This document shows positions 45,309 to 54,741 of a stretch of DNA of 64,000 bases, in pieces. The DNA is from Flavobacterium aquiphilum. GTDB taxonomy: Bacteria; Bacteroidota; Bacteroidia; Flavobacteriales; Flavobacteriaceae. Numbering within the stretch: the stretch's first letter is position 1; the number at the start of each line of letters is the position of its first letter. The translations under genes were made by a program, and so were the position numbers. Below the pieces are notes generated by a model, which did no database searches, was not told where the DNA came from, and worked only from the letters and a program-made list of their open reading frames with translations. The DNA lies in assembly GCF_027111335.1 (NCBI RefSeq), contig NZ_CP114288.1, positions 1,240,001-1,304,000 of the forward strand. Direction: 5' to 3'.

Positions 45309-45614
45309 ATGAGTCAAAAAATCAGAATAAAATTAAAATCGTACGATCACATGTTGGTAGATAAGTCTGCCGAAAAGATTGTAAAAACAGTAAAGACTAC
45401 TGGTGCTGTTGTTACTGGACCAATTCCATTGCCAACTCACAAAAAACTTTTTACAGTATTGCGTTCTCCGCACGTAAATAAAAAAGCTAGAGAGCAGTTT
45501 GAAGTAATGTCATATAAGAGATTAATTGATATTTATTCATCTTCTTCTAAAACTATTGACGCTTTGATGAAACTTGAATTACCAAGTGGAGTTGAAGTTG
45601 AAATCAAAGTTTAA
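45309..45614 (+). CDS. rpsJ: Small-subunit ribosomal protein uS10
   Basis: uS10 is in the 30S head and also works in antitermination (NusE). The 101-residue protein has [39 protein letters not shown] and [14 protein letters not shown]. It is placed at the end of the str operon, 11 nt after fusA, and is separated from rplC by 156 bases with a new promoter. Confidence 0.98.
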
Positions 45615-45663
45615 GTACTTTTAGAGTAATAAAGGAACGCTGTTTTTAGGTTAAAAATATTTT

Positions 45664-45695
45664 TTTGGTTTGTGTGTAAATAAGTTATACATTTG
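45664..45695 (+). promoter_or_regulatory. Promoter of the rplC ribosomal operon
   Basis: TTTG, 20 nt and TACATTTG match the consensus. The start region resembles the str promoter (TTATACATTTGCA). It drives the rplC-rplQ block. Confidence 0.85.
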
Positions 45696-45709
45696 CACCT
45701 CGAAAAAAA

Positions 45710-45739
45710 ATAGAATTTTGCTTAAAAGCTGCGTTCTAT
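45710..45739 (+). promoter_or_regulatory. Leader hairpin before rplC
   Basis: ATAGAA pairs with TTCTAT around an inner GCTT/AAGC stem. It lies in the leader, 15-45 nt after the -7 box. In other bacteria uL4 controls this operon through the leader. Nothing but position supports that here. Confidence 0.4.
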
Positions 45740-45770
45740 ATTTATATTTAATAATTAATAATTAATATTT

Positions 45771-46388
45771 ATGTCTGGGTTAATTGGTAGAAAAATCGGC
45801 ATGACTAGTATTTTTGATGAAAACGGGAAAAACATTCCTTGTACAGTAATCGAAGCTGGTCCATGTGTTGTTACCCAAGTCAGAACCAAAGGTGTTGACG
45901 GGTATGAAGCGTTGCAACTTGGTTTCGATGACAAAAACGAGAAACATTCCACAAAAGCGGCTGTAGGTCACTTTAAGAAAGCTGGAACTGTTGCTAAGAA
46001 AAAAGTCGTTGAATTCCATGATTTTGCAACTGAACAAAAATTAGGAGATCTTATTGATGTTACTATTTTTGCTGAAGGAGAATTTGTAGATGTACAAGGT
46101 GTATCTAAAGGTAAAGGTTTTCAAGGGGTTGTTAAACGTCACGGATTTGGTGGTGTAGGACAAGCAACTCACGGTCAACATAACCGTTTAAGAGCGCCAG
46201 GTTCTGTAGGAGCCTCTTCTTATCCATCTAGAGTATTCAAAGGAATGCGTATGGCTGGAAGAATGGGAGGAGATAATGTAAAAGTTCAAAACCTTAGAGT
46301 TTTAAAAGTGGTTGCTGATAAGAACCTACTTGTAGTTAAAGGAGCGATTCCTGGACACAAAAACTCTTATGTAATCATTCAGAAGTAA
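45771..46388 (+). CDS. rplC: Large-subunit ribosomal protein uL3
   Basis: uL3 starts 50S assembly and reaches toward the peptidyl-transferase centre. The 205-residue protein has [17 protein letters not shown] at the start and the central [16 protein letters not shown] loop. The stop overlaps the rplD start by one base (TAATG). Confidence 0.98.
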   Translation: MSGLIGRKIGMTSIFDENGKNIPCTVIEAGPCVVTQVRTKGVDGYEALQLGFDDKNEKHSTKAAVGHFKKAGTVAKKKVVEFHDFATEQKLGDLIDVTIFAEGEFVDVQGVSKGKGFQGVVKRHGFGGVGQATHGQHNRLRAPGSVGASSYPSRVFKGMRMAGRMGGDNVKVQNLRVLKVVADKNLLVVKGAIPGHKNSYVIIQK

Positions 46389-47017
46389 TGGAAGTAAAAG
46401 TATTAGATTTCAACGGAAAAGATACTGGAAGAAAAGTTCAACTTTCTGATTCAGTTTTCGCAATTGAACCAAATAATCACGCTGTATATCTTGATGTAAA
46501 GCAGTATTTGGCTAATCAAAGACAAGGTACTCATAAAGCTAAAGAAAGAGCTGAAGTTGCTGGAAGTACACGTAAGATTAAAAAACAAAAAGGTACAGGT
46601 ACAGCTCGTGCGGGAAGTGCTAAAAACCCTTTGTTTAAAGGTGGAGGTACTGTTTTTGGGCCTAGACCAAGAAGTTATTCATTTAAATTGAATAAAAACT
46701 TGAAACGTCTTGCTAGAAAATCTGCATTTTCAATTAAAGCAAAAGAGTCGAATATAATCGTTCTTGAAGATTTTAATTTTGAGACACCAAACACTAAAAA
46801 TTTCATTAATGTTTTGAAAGCTTTAGAGTTAGAAAATAAAAAATCACTGTTTGTGTTGGGTGGTACGAATAAAAATGTATATTTGTCGTCACGAAATTTA
46901 AAGGCTTCAAATGTTGTAAGTAGCTTAGAATTAAGTACTTACGATATTTTAAATGCTAATAATTTAGTGCTTTTGGAGAGTTCTTTGGAAGTAATTGAAG
47001 AAAATTTAAGTAAATAA
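46388..47017 (+). CDS. rplD: Large-subunit ribosomal protein uL4
   Basis: uL4 lines the exit tunnel. The 209-residue protein has the tunnel loop KQKGTGTARAGSAKNPLFKGGGTVFGPRPR and the late globular part LELSTYDILNANNLVLLE. It is translationally coupled to rplC by a one-base overlap. In E. coli it represses the S10 operon. Confidence 0.98.
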   Translation: MEVKVLDFNGKDTGRKVQLSDSVFAIEPNNHAVYLDVKQYLANQRQGTHKAKERAEVAGSTRKIKKQKGTGTARAGSAKNPLFKGGGTVFGPRPRSYSFKLNKNLKRLARKSAFSIKAKESNIIVLEDFNFETPNTKNFINVLKALELENKKSLFVLGGTNKNVYLSSRNLKASNVVSSLELSTYDILNANNLVLLESSLEVIEENLSK

Positions 47018-47023
47018 TAGGAT

Positions 47024-47314
47024 ATGAGCATCATAATTAAACCTATAGTAACGGAAAAAGTAACCAAAGAAAGTGAAGTTTTGAACCGCTTCGGATTCGT
47101 TGTTGACAGAAAAGCTAACAAAATTGAAATTAAGAAAGCTGTTGAGGCTGCTTATGGAGTAAATGTTGTTAGTGTTAACACAATGAATGTAAGACCAGAC
47201 AGAACTACAAAATACACTAAAAGTGGTTTAATCAGTGGAAAGACAAATGCAATTAAAAAAGCAATTGTTCAAGTACAAGAAGGAGAAACAATTGATTTTT
47301 ACAACAATATCTAA
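47024..47314 (+). CDS. rplW: Large-subunit ribosomal protein uL23
   Basis: uL23 lies at the exit of the tunnel and docks trigger factor and SRP. The 96-residue protein begins MSIIIKPIVTEKVTKESE and has the [26 protein letters not shown] core. The gap to rplD is 6 nt. Confidence 0.98.
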   Translation: MSIIIKPIVTEKVTKESEVLNRFGFVVDRKANKIEIKKAVEAAYGVNVVSVNTMNVRPDRTTKYTKSGLISGKTNAIKKAIVQVQEGETIDFYNNI

Positions 47315-47323
47315 GATAGAAAA

Positions 47324-48148
47324 ATGTCAGTAAGAAAATTAAAACCTATTACCGCAGGTCAGCGATTTAGAGTTGTGAATGGTTATGACGCCATTACAAC
47401 TGATAAGCCGGAACGCTCTTTGATAGCGCCGATAAAAAACTCTGGAGGTAGAAATAGTCAAGGAAAGATGACCATGCGTTATACGGGTGGTGGTCACAAA
47501 CAAAGATATCGTATTATTGATTTCAAACGTACTAAAGAAGGAATTCCTGCTACAGTGAAATCAATCGAATATGATCCAAACCGTACTGCGTTTATCGCTT
47601 TATTAGCTTATGCTGATGGAGAGAAAACATATATTATTGCACAAAACGGATTGAAAGTTGGTCAGAAAGTTGTTTCTGGACCAGAATCTCAACCTGAAAT
47701 TGGTAATACTTTGCCATTAAGCAGAATTCCTTTGGGAACTGTTATTTCTTGTATCGAATTGAGACCAGGACAAGGAGCTGTAATTGCTCGTTCTGCTGGA
47801 ACATTTGCTCAATTAATGGCAAGAGATGGGAAATATGCAACAATTAAAATGCCATCAGGAGAAACAAGATTGATCTTGTTGACTTGTTCGGCTACAATTG
47901 GTGCGGTTTCTAATTCAGACCACCAATTAGTTGTATCTGGTAAAGCAGGTAGAACAAGATGGTTAGGAAGAAGACCAAGAACAAGACCAGTAGCGATGAA
48001 CCCAGTTGATCACCCAATGGGAGGTGGTGAAGGACGTTCTTCTGGAGGTCATCCACGTTCAAGAAATGGAGTACCAGCTAAAGGTTATAGAACTCGTTCT
48101 CCGAAAAACCCGAGTAATAAGTATATCGTAGAACGTAGAAAGAAATAA
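47324..48148 (+). CDS. rplB: Large-subunit ribosomal protein uL2
   Basis: uL2 is needed for subunit joining and peptidyl transfer. The 274-residue protein has [22 protein letters not shown] and, near the end, [18 protein letters not shown], where the conserved histidine lies. The length is normal. Confidence 0.98.
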   Translation: MSVRKLKPITAGQRFRVVNGYDAITTDKPERSLIAPIKNSGGRNSQGKMTMRYTGGGHKQRYRIIDFKRTKEGIPATVKSIEYDPNRTAFIALLAYADGEKTYIIAQNGLKVGQKVVSGPESQPEIGNTLPLSRIPLGTVISCIELRPGQGAVIARSAGTFAQLMARDGKYATIKMPSGETRLILLTCSATIGAVSNSDHQLVVSGKAGRTRWLGRRPRTRPVAMNPVDHPMGGGEGRSSGGHPRSRNGVPAKGYRTRSPKNPSNKYIVERRKK

Positions 48149-48155
48149 TTAAGAT

Positions 48156-48434
48156 ATGGCACGTTCATTAAAAAAAGGACCTTTCGTTCATTATAAATTA
48201 GAGAAGAAAGTTGAAGAAAACATCGCAGGTGGAAATAAAGGAGTGGTTAAGACTTGGTCTAGAGCTTCTATGATTACTCCTGACTTTGTTGGACAAACTA
48301 TCGCAGTTCACAACGGTCGTCAATTTGTACCGGTTTACGTTACTGAAAACATGGTAGGACACAAATTAGGAGAATTTTCACCAACTAGATCTTTTAGAGG
48401 TCATGCTGGAGCAAAAAATAAAGGTAAAAAATAA
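48156..48434 (+). CDS. rpsS: Small-subunit ribosomal protein uS19
   Basis: uS19 is in the 30S head and contacts uS13. The 92-residue protein starts [18 protein letters not shown] and has [21 protein letters not shown] and [15 protein letters not shown]. The gap to rplB is 7 nt. Confidence 0.98.
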   Translation: MARSLKKGPFVHYKLEKKVEENIAGGNKGVVKTWSRASMITPDFVGQTIAVHNGRQFVPVYVTENMVGHKLGEFSPTRSFRGHAGAKNKGKK

Positions 48435-48440
48435 GAAGCA

Positions 48441-48854
48441 ATGGGAGTTCGTAAAAGAGAAACAGCAGATGCGAGAAAAGAGGCTAATAAGTCTATTGCT
48501 TTCGCGAAATTGAATAACTGCCCTACTTCACCTAGAAAAATGCGCTTAGTAGCGGACTTGGTAAGAGGTCAGAAGGTAGAAAGAGCACTTAACATATTAA
48601 GATTCAGTTCTAAAGAAGCTTCAAGAAAATTAGAAAAACTATTGTTGTCTGCAATCAATAACTGGGAGCAAAAAAATAGTGAAGGTAATCTTGAAGAAGC
48701 TGGATTATTTGTTAAAGAAATCCGTGTAGATGGTGGAATGATGTTGAAAAGACTTCGTCCAGCTCCACAAGGTAGAGCACACAGAATAAGAAAACGTTCT
48801 AATCACGTTACAATCGTGTTAGGAGCTATCAATAACACACAAAGCAATTCTTAA
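48441..48854 (+). CDS. rplV: Large-subunit ribosomal protein uL22
   Basis: uL22 lines the tunnel; its hairpin is a site of macrolide resistance. The 137-residue protein has [18 protein letters not shown] and the hairpin with [19 protein letters not shown]. An extra N-terminal stretch ([17 protein letters not shown]) precedes the core. Confidence 0.98.
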
Positions 48855-48859
48855 GCAGC

Positions 48860-49612
48860 ATGGGACAAAAGACAAATCCAATTGGAAATAGACTTGGTAT
48901 CATCAGAGGATGGGACTCAAACTGGTATGGTGGAAATGATTACGGTGATAAATTAGCCGAAGATCACAAAATCAGAAAGTATATCCATGCTCGTTTATCA
49001 AAAGCTAGTGTATCAAAAGTAATCATAGAGAGAACTTTGAAACTTGTAACCGTTACTATCACTACTGCTAGACCTGGTATCATTATTGGGAAAGGTGGGC
49101 AAGAGGTAGATAAGTTGAAAGAAGAGCTTAAGAAAATTACTGACAAAGAGGTTCAAATCAACATCTTTGAAATCAAAAGACCTGAGCTTGACGCGTATCT
49201 AGTTGCTACAAGCATCTGTCGTCAAATCGAAAGCAGAATTTCTTACAGACGTGCAATCAAAATGGCTATGGCAGCTTCAATGCGTATGAACGCTGAAGGT
49301 ATCAAAGTTTTGATTTCTGGTCGTTTGAATGGTGCTGAGATGGCTCGTTCTGAAGGTTTCAAAGAAGGAAGAATTCCTCTATCAACTTTCAGAGCTGATA
49401 TTGATTATGCTTTGGCTGAAGCTCATACTACTTATGGTAGAATGGGAATCAAAGTATGGATCATGAAAGGTGAAGTTTATGGAAAGAGAGAACTTTCCCC
49501 ACTTGCTGGAATGGATAAAAAACAAGCTGGTAGTGGTAAAGGTGGAGATGCTCCTCGTGGCAAATCTAACTTTAATAAAGGTGGAAAACCAGACGCTCGT
49601 AAAAGAAAGTAA
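48860..49612 (+). CDS. rpsC: Small-subunit ribosomal protein uS3
   Basis: uS3 guards the mRNA entry and has helicase activity with uS4 and uS5. The 250-residue protein has the KH domain ([19 protein letters not shown]) and the C-terminal [22 protein letters not shown] basic, glycine-rich tail after residue 225 is longer than in E. coli. Confidence 0.98.
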   Translation: MGQKTNPIGNRLGIIRGWDSNWYGGNDYGDKLAEDHKIRKYIHARLSKASVSKVIIERTLKLVTVTITTARPGIIIGKGGQEVDKLKEELKKITDKEVQINIFEIKRPELDAYLVATSICRQIESRISYRRAIKMAMAASMRMNAEGIKVLISGRLNGAEMARSEGFKEGRIPLSTFRADIDYALAEAHTTYGRMGIKVWIMKGEVYGKRELSPLAGMDKKQAGSGKGGDAPRGKSNFNKGGKPDARKRK

Positions 49613-49631
49613 ATTTTTAAATTAAAGAAAA

Positions 49632-50057
49632 ATGTTACAGCCTAAAAGAACAAAATACCGTAAGGTACAAAAAGGTAAAATGAAAGGGAATTCCCAAAGA
49701 GGGCATGAACTTTCTAATGGGATGTTTGGTATCAAATCTGTACATGAAGATGGAATGTTCTTAACTTCTCGTCAAATCGAAGCTGCGCGTATTGCTGCAA
49801 CTCGTTACATGAAAAGAGAGGGACAATTATGGATTAAAATATTTCCAGACAAGCCTATCACTAAGAAACCTCTTGAGGTACGTATGGGTAAAGGTAAAGG
49901 GGCCGTTGAATATTGGGCTGCCGTTGTTAAACCCGGAAGAATTATGTTTGAAGTTGGAGGAGTTCCTTTGTCAGTTGCAAAAGAGGCTTTACGTCTTGCA
50001 GCTCAAAAACTTCCAGTAAAAACTAAATTTGTTATAGCTAGAGATTTCGAAGCATAA
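49632..50057 (+). CDS. rplP: Large-subunit ribosomal protein uL16
   Basis: uL16 helps shape the A site. The 141-residue protein starts [20 protein letters not shown] and has [20 protein letters not shown] and [17 protein letters not shown]. The length is normal. Confidence 0.98.
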   Translation: MLQPKRTKYRKVQKGKMKGNSQRGHELSNGMFGIKSVHEDGMFLTSRQIEAARIAATRYMKREGQLWIKIFPDKPITKKPLEVRMGKGKGAVEYWAAVVKPGRIMFEVGGVPLSVAKEALRLAAQKLPVKTKFVIARDFEA

Positions 50058-50070
50058 TCTATATTATATT

Positions 50071-50262
50071 ATGAAACAATCAGAAATAAAAGATCTTTCT
50101 GCAGCGGAGTTGCAAGAAAAACTTAGTCAAACTAAGAAGCTATATGCTGACTTAAAGATGGCTCACGCGATTTCTCCAATTGAGAACCCACTTCAAATTA
50201 GAAGTGTAAGAAGAACAGTTGCAAGATTAGCTACAGAACTTACAAAAAGAGAATTACAATAA
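50071..50262 (+). CDS. rpmC: Large-subunit ribosomal protein uL29
   Basis: uL29 is a small helical protein near the tunnel exit beside uL23. The 63-residue protein starts MKQSEIKDLSAAELQEKL and ends with RSVRRTVARLATELTKREL. It lies 13 nt after rplP. Confidence 0.97.
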   Translation: MKQSEIKDLSAAELQEKLSQTKKLYADLKMAHAISPIENPLQIRSVRRTVARLATELTKRELQ

Positions 50263-50274
50263 TTCTGCTGAAAG

Positions 50275-50535
50275 ATGGAAGAAAAAAGAAATTTAAGAAA
50301 AGAAAGAATTGGGGTTGTTACTTCAAACAAAATGGATAAATCCATTGTAGTTGCTCAGGTAACTAAAGTAAAACACCCATTATATGGTAAGTTCGTGTTG
50401 AAAACAAAGAAATTTGTTGCACATGACGAAAAAAACGACTGTAACATTGGAGATACTGTAAGAATTAGCGAAACGCGTCCTTTGAGTAAAACAAAATGTT
50501 GGAGATTAGTTGAAATCCTAGAAAGAGCTAAATAA
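50275..50535 (+). CDS. rpsQ: Small-subunit ribosomal protein uS17
   Basis: uS17 is a primary 16S rRNA binder of OB fold. The 86-residue protein has [34 protein letters not shown] and [20 protein letters not shown]. The length is normal. Confidence 0.98.
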   Translation: MEEKRNLRKERIGVVTSNKMDKSIVVAQVTKVKHPLYGKFVLKTKKFVAHDEKNDCNIGDTVRISETRPLSKTKCWRLVEILERAK

Positions 50536-50537
50536 TT

Positions 50538-50906
50538 ATGGTACAACAAGAATCAAGACTAAAAGTAGCAGATAACACAGGAGCTAAAGAAGTTTTAACT
50601 ATCCGTGTTTTAGGAGGTACCAAAAGAAGGTATGCCTCTGTTGGAGACAAGATTGTAGTATCTATAAAAGACGCAACACCTAACGGAAACGTTAAAAAAG
50701 GTGCTGTTTCAACTGCAGTTGTTGTACGTACCAAAAAAGAAGTGAGAAGAGCCGATGGTTCATACATCAGATTCGATGATAACGCTTGCGTATTGTTGAA
50801 TGCTGCTGGTGAAATGAGAGGTACTCGTGTTTTTGGTCCGGTAGCAAGAGAACTTCGTGAAAAACAATTCATGAAAATTGTATCATTAGCACCAGAAGTG
50901 CTTTAA
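50538..50906 (+). CDS. rplN: Large-subunit ribosomal protein uL14
   Basis: uL14 forms an inter-subunit bridge. The 122-residue protein starts [19 protein letters not shown] and has the [20 protein letters not shown] and [19 protein letters not shown] segments. It follows rpsQ by 2 nt. Confidence 0.98.
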
Positions 50907-50917
50907 TTCGTTTTAAG

Positions 50918-51232
50918 ATGATAAAGCTAAAAATAAAATCAGGAGATATCGTAAGAGTTATTGCTGGAGACCATAAAGGTGCTGAAGGTAAAGTTTTGCG
51001 TGTTTACCGTGAGAAGAACAAAGCAATTGTTGAAGGTGTAAATATGGTTTCTAAACACACGAAACCTAGTGCAAAAAACCCTCAAGGTGGTATTGTAAAA
51101 AAAGAGGCTTCTATTCAAATATCAAACATCTCTTTAATTGATCCTAAAACTAAGGAAACAACAAGAGTAGGTATCAGAGTTGAAGGAGATAAGAAAGTAA
51201 GATTTTCAAAAAAATCTAATCAAGTACTATAG
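50918..51232 (+). CDS. rplX: Large-subunit ribosomal protein uL24
   Basis: uL24 is an assembly starter with a KOW motif. The 104-residue protein has [21 protein letters not shown] followed by [20 protein letters not shown]. The length is normal. Confidence 0.98.
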   Translation: MIKLKIKSGDIVRVIAGDHKGAEGKVLRVYREKNKAIVEGVNMVSKHTKPSAKNPQGGIVKKEASIQISNISLIDPKTKETTRVGIRVEGDKKVRFSKKSNQVL

Positions 51233-51234
51233 TA

Positions 51235-51786
51235 ATGGCATATATACCTAGACTAAAAGAAGAATATAAGAGCAGAGTAATTACTGCTCTTAAAGAAGAA
51301 TTCGGTTACACAAACGTAATGCAAGTTCCAAAATTGGAAAAAATCGTTTTGAGTAAAGGAGTTGGTGCAGCAGTATCTGATAAAAAATTGATTGACTATG
51401 CAGTTGATGAATTAACAAAGATAACTGGACAAAAAGCAGTATCTACTATCTCTAAGAAAGACGTTGCTTCTTTCAAATTGAGAAAAGGAATGCCTATTGG
51501 AGCAAAAGTTACTTTGCGAGGTGAAAAAATGTATGAGTTTTTAGACAGACTTATCACTTCAGCATTGCCACGTGTTAGAGATTTCAGTGGTATTAAAGCA
51601 ACTGGTTTTGACGGTAGAGGAAATTACAATTTAGGTGTTTTAGAGCAAATCATTTTCCCTGAAATTGATATTGACAAAGTAAATAAAATATCTGGAATGG
51701 ACATTACTTTTGTTACTACTGCAAAAACAGATAAAGAAGCAAAGTCATTGTTGGCTGAATTAGGTTTACCTTTTAAAAAGAATTAA
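51235..51786 (+). CDS. rplE: Large-subunit ribosomal protein uL5
   Basis: uL5 binds 5S rRNA in the central protuberance. The 183-residue protein has [38 protein letters not shown] and [20 protein letters not shown]. It lies 2 nt after rplX. Confidence 0.98.
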   Translation: MAYIPRLKEEYKSRVITALKEEFGYTNVMQVPKLEKIVLSKGVGAAVSDKKLIDYAVDELTKITGQKAVSTISKKDVASFKLRKGMPIGAKVTLRGEKMYEFLDRLITSALPRVRDFSGIKATGFDGRGNYNLGVLEQIIFPEIDIDKVNKISGMDITFVTTAKTDKEAKSLLAELGLPFKKN

Positions 51787-51789
51787 GAT

Positions 51790-52059
51790 ATGGCTAAAGA
51801 ATCAATGAAAGCCCGTGAGGTTAAAAGAGAGAAAACGGTAGCTAAGTATGCTGAGAAAAGAAAAGCTTTATTAGAAGCTGGAGATTACATCGGTTTACAA
51901 AAATTACCTAAAAATGCTTCTCCAGTTCGTATGCACAATCGTTGCAAATTAACAGGAAGACCAAGAGGGTATATGCGTCAATTCGGAATTTCACGTGTTA
52001 CTTTCCGTGAAATGGCTAATAATGGATTAATTCCAGGTGTTAAAAAAGCAAGCTGGTAA
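51790..52059 (+). CDS. rpsN: Small-subunit ribosomal protein uS14, zinc-free form
   Basis: uS14 is in the 30S head. The 89-residue protein has [20 protein letters not shown] and the end [11 protein letters not shown]. The two CxxC pairs of the zinc form are missing, so this is the longer C-minus type. After this gene the block has an unusually long 159-base gap before rpsH with strong hairpins. Confidence 0.98.
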   Translation: MAKESMKAREVKREKTVAKYAEKRKALLEAGDYIGLQKLPKNASPVRMHNRCKLTGRPRGYMRQFGISRVTFREMANNGLIPGVKKASW

Positions 52060-52083
52060 AATATTATTTGCGATTTTGATATT

Positions 52084-52142
52084 TCAACAGATAGTTGTAA
52101 GTTTGCCGGATTTTTGTCGGTAAATTGACAACTATCTGTTGA
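52084..52142 (+). promoter_or_regulatory. Long hairpin in the rpsN-rpsH gap
   Basis: TCAACAGATAGTTGT and ACAACTATCTGTTGA form a perfect 15-bp stem. Above it GTTTGCCG and CGGTAAAT extend the stem with two G-U pairs. No T run follows, so it is not a simple terminator. It is a candidate structured leader, an RNA processing site, or a small inserted palindrome. Confidence 0.65.
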
Positions 52143-52161
52143 TTAATTTAGTAAGTTTAAT

Positions 52162-52198
52162 GGTTTCAGGTTCTTCCGGAGGGTCCGGCAAGAAAACC
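52162..52198 (+). promoter_or_regulatory. Second hairpin before rpsH
   Basis: CCGGA and TCCGG pair around GGG inside an outer GGTTT/AAACC stem, ending about 20 nt before the rpsH start. The GC-rich loop stands out in AT-rich surroundings. Confidence 0.55.
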
Positions 52199-52218
52199 AA
52201 AACCGCAATTTTATACAT

Positions 52219-52617
52219 ATGTATACAGATCCAATTGCAGATTATTTGACGAGAGTTCGAAACGCTGTGGCTGCAAACCACAAAGTTGTCGAAATTCCTG
52301 CATCTAATCTAAAAAAAGAAATAACAAAGATCTTATTTGATCAAGGTTATATCTTAAGTTACAAATTTGAACAGAACACAGTTCAAGGTTCAATTAAAAT
52401 TGCTTTGAAGTATGATAAAGATACTAAAGAGCCAGTAATCAAAGATATTCAAAGAATTAGTAAACCTGGTTTGCGTAAGTATGCAGGTGCTTCTAAATTA
52501 CCAAGAATCCTTAACGGATTAGGAATTGCTATTGTTTCAACTTCAAAAGGTCTAATGACTGGGAAACAAGCTAAGCAATTAAATGTAGGTGGAGAAGTAA
52601 TTTGTTACGTATACTAA
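52219..52617 (+). CDS. rpsH: Small-subunit ribosomal protein uS8
   Basis: uS8 binds the 16S central domain and in E. coli represses the spc operon. The 132-residue protein starts MYTDPIADYLTRVRNAVAA and ends GLMTGKQAKQLNVGGEVICYVY. The start codon sits in a perfect 14-bp palindrome (52212-52225). Two hairpins fill the 159 bases before it, so control at this point is likely. Confidence 0.98.
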   Translation: MYTDPIADYLTRVRNAVAANHKVVEIPASNLKKEITKILFDQGYILSYKFEQNTVQGSIKIALKYDKDTKEPVIKDIQRISKPGLRKYAGASKLPRILNGLGIAIVSTSKGLMTGKQAKQLNVGGEVICYVY

Positions 52618-52636
52618 TTTTAAAGACTATAATAAG

Positions 52637-53179
52637 ATGTCAAGAATAGGTAAAAGCCCAGTAAGAATACCAGCAGATGTGACTGTTACAGTTGCAGATG
52701 GTATTATTACAGTAAAAGGAAAAAAAGGTCAACTGACACAAACATTTTCGGATGTAGATGTTAAAGTTGAAGGAGATCAGGTTCTAGTTGAAAGATCTTC
52801 TGATTACAAAGACCAAAGAGCAAAACATGGTTTGTACAGAGCTTTGATCAGTAACATGGTTGTTGGTGTAACAGAAGGATTTACTAAGGAGTTGGAATTG
52901 GTTGGAGTTGGATACAGAGCTTCAAATCAAGGACAAAAATTAGATTTAGCGCTTGGTTTTTCTCACAATATTATTTTAGAAGTAGCTCCAGAGGTAACTC
53001 TTGAAACTATATCTGAAAAAGGAAAAAACCCAATTGTAAAGTTAACATCACATGATAAACAACTTTTAGGTCAGGTTGCGGCAAAAATTAGAGGTTTCCG
53101 TAGACCAGAACCTTACAAAGGAAAAGGTGTTAAATTTGTAGGTGAAGTATTAAGAAGAAAAGCAGGTAAATCAGCTTAA
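52637..53179 (+). CDS. rplF: Large-subunit ribosomal protein uL6
   Basis: uL6 is near the factor-binding site. The 180-residue protein starts [19 protein letters not shown] and has [20 protein letters not shown] and [17 protein letters not shown]. The length is normal. Confidence 0.98.
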   Translation: MSRIGKSPVRIPADVTVTVADGIITVKGKKGQLTQTFSDVDVKVEGDQVLVERSSDYKDQRAKHGLYRALISNMVVGVTEGFTKELELVGVGYRASNQGQKLDLALGFSHNIILEVAPEVTLETISEKGKNPIVKLTSHDKQLLGQVAAKIRGFRRPEPYKGKGVKFVGEVLRRKAGKSA

Positions 53180-53190
53180 AAAATAAGATT

Positions 53191-53541
53191 ATGTCATTAA
53201 CAAAACCTGAAAGAAGACAACGTATTAGATTCAGAATCAGAAAAACGATTAGTGGTAGTGCTGCTAAACCGAGACTATCTGTTTTTAGAAGTAACAAAGA
53301 AATTTATGCTCAATTAATTGATGATGTAAACGGAGTTACTATATTAGCTGCTTCTTCAAGAGAAAAAGAAATAGGAAAAGGTACGAACATCGAAGTGGCT
53401 ACAGCAGTTGGAAAACTTGCAGCTGAGAAAGCTTTGAAAGCGGGAATAAGTGAAGTTACTTTCGATAGAGGAGGTTATTTATACCATGGTCGTATTAAAT
53501 CATTAGCGGAAGGCGCAAGAGCGGCTGGACTTAAATTCTAA
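53191..53541 (+). CDS. rplR: Large-subunit ribosomal protein uL18
   Basis: uL18 binds 5S rRNA. The 116-residue protein has [20 protein letters not shown], and ends [20 protein letters not shown] with a final GLKF. The length is normal. Confidence 0.98.
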   Translation: MSLTKPERRQRIRFRIRKTISGSAAKPRLSVFRSNKEIYAQLIDDVNGVTILAASSREKEIGKGTNIEVATAVGKLAAEKALKAGISEVTFDRGGYLYHGRIKSLAEGARAAGLKF

Positions 53542-53547
53542 TATATT

Positions 53548-54069
53548 ATGTCTAAATACAAAAATATTGAGATAGTAAAACCAAGTGGTCTTGAGTTAAA
53601 AGATCGTTTGGTGAGTGTAAATCGTGTTACTAAGGTTACAAAAGGAGGTAGAGCTTTCGGCTTTTCTGCTATTGTAGTTGTAGGTGATGAAAACGGAGTT
53701 GTAGGTCATGGATTAGGAAAATCTAAAGATGTTTCTGAAGCAATCGCGAAAGCGGTTGAAGATGCAAAGAAAAATTTAGTGAAAATTCCTTTGAATGGTC
53801 AATCAGTTCCTCACGAACAAAAAGGTAAATTTGGAGGTGCACGTGTATTCTTAATTCCTGCTTCTCATGGTACAGGAGTTATTGCTGGTGGAGCTGTTCG
53901 TTCGGTTCTTGAATCAGTTGGAATCCATGATGTATTGTCTAAATCACAAGGATCTTCAAATCCTCATAACGTGGTTAAAGCAACTTTTGATGCTTTATTA
54001 CAAATGAGAAGTGCTCATACTGTTGCAAAACAAAGAGGTATTTCTTTAGAGAAAGTTTTTAAAGGTTAA
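53548..54069 (+). CDS. rpsE: Small-subunit ribosomal protein uS5
   Basis: uS5 works in decoding accuracy and mRNA entry. The 173-residue protein has [40 protein letters not shown] and [20 protein letters not shown]. The length is normal. Confidence 0.98.
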   Translation: MSKYKNIEIVKPSGLELKDRLVSVNRVTKVTKGGRAFGFSAIVVVGDENGVVGHGLGKSKDVSEAIAKAVEDAKKNLVKIPLNGQSVPHEQKGKFGGARVFLIPASHGTGVIAGGAVRSVLESVGIHDVLSKSQGSSNPHNVVKATFDALLQMRSAHTVAKQRGISLEKVFKG

Positions 54070-54081
54070 TTCAAGGAAATT

Positions 54082-54264
54082 ATGGCTAAATTATTAGTAA
54101 AACAAGTTAGAAGTAAAATCAACTGCCCTCTTACTCAAAAAAGAGGTTTGGAAGCTTTAGGTCTACGTAAAATGGGACAAGTTGTAGAGCATGAGTCAAA
54201 TCCTGCTATCCTTGGGATGATAAATAAAGTTAAACACTTAGTTTCTGTAGAAGAAGCTAAATAA
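54082..54264 (+). CDS. rpmD: Large-subunit ribosomal protein uL30
   Basis: uL30 is a small 50S protein. The 60-residue protein has [20 protein letters not shown] and [20 protein letters not shown]. It lies 12 nt after rpsE. Confidence 0.97.
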   Translation: MAKLLVKQVRSKINCPLTQKRGLEALGLRKMGQVVEHESNPAILGMINKVKHLVSVEEAK

Positions 54265-54275
54265 CAAATACTGTT

Positions 54276-54728
54276 ATGAATTTAAGTAACTTACAACCTG
54301 CTGAGGGTTCTACACACAATCAAAACAAAAGAGTAGGTAGAGGAGAAGGTTCTGGAAAAGGTGGTACTTCTGCAAGAGGACACAAAGGGGCTAAATCTCG
54401 TTCTGGTTATTCTAAAAAGATTGGTTTTGAAGGAGGTCAAATGCCACTTCAAAGACGTGTACCTAAGTTTGGTTTCACTAACATCAATCGTAAAGAATAC
54501 GAAGGTGTTAATCTAGATACTCTTCAATTATTAGTTGATAATGGAGTGATTACTGATACTGTTGATATGACAGTTTTAGTGGCTAATCGTCTAGCTACCA
54601 AAAATGAATTGGTTAAGATTTTAGGTAGAGGAGAATTGAAAGCTAAATTAAAAGTAACTGCTCACAAATTCACTGCAACTGCTAAAGCCGCTATCGAAGC
54701 TGCTGGTGGAGAAGCTGTAATCATGTAA
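54276..54728 (+). CDS. rplO: Large-subunit ribosomal protein uL15
   Basis: uL15 takes part in late 50S assembly. The 150-residue protein has the glycine-rich start RVGRGEGSGKGGTSARGHKG and KIGFEGGQMPLQRRVPKFGF. It is followed after 13 nt by secY. Confidence 0.98.
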   Translation: MNLSNLQPAEGSTHNQNKRVGRGEGSGKGGTSARGHKGAKSRSGYSKKIGFEGGQMPLQRRVPKFGFTNINRKEYEGVNLDTLQLLVDNGVITDTVDMTVLVANRLATKNELVKILGRGELKAKLKVTAHKFTATAKAAIEAAGGEAVIM

Positions 54729-54741
54729 TATTACAATTAAG

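Noticed and set aside
50528..50872. A 114-codon minus-strand frame opposite rplN
   Set aside because: It is antisense to a ribosomal protein gene; its apparent length comes from codon bias.
52084..52142. Reading the large hairpin as a simple terminator of the spc operon
   Set aside because: No T run follows and the essential genes downstream have no other visible strong promoter.
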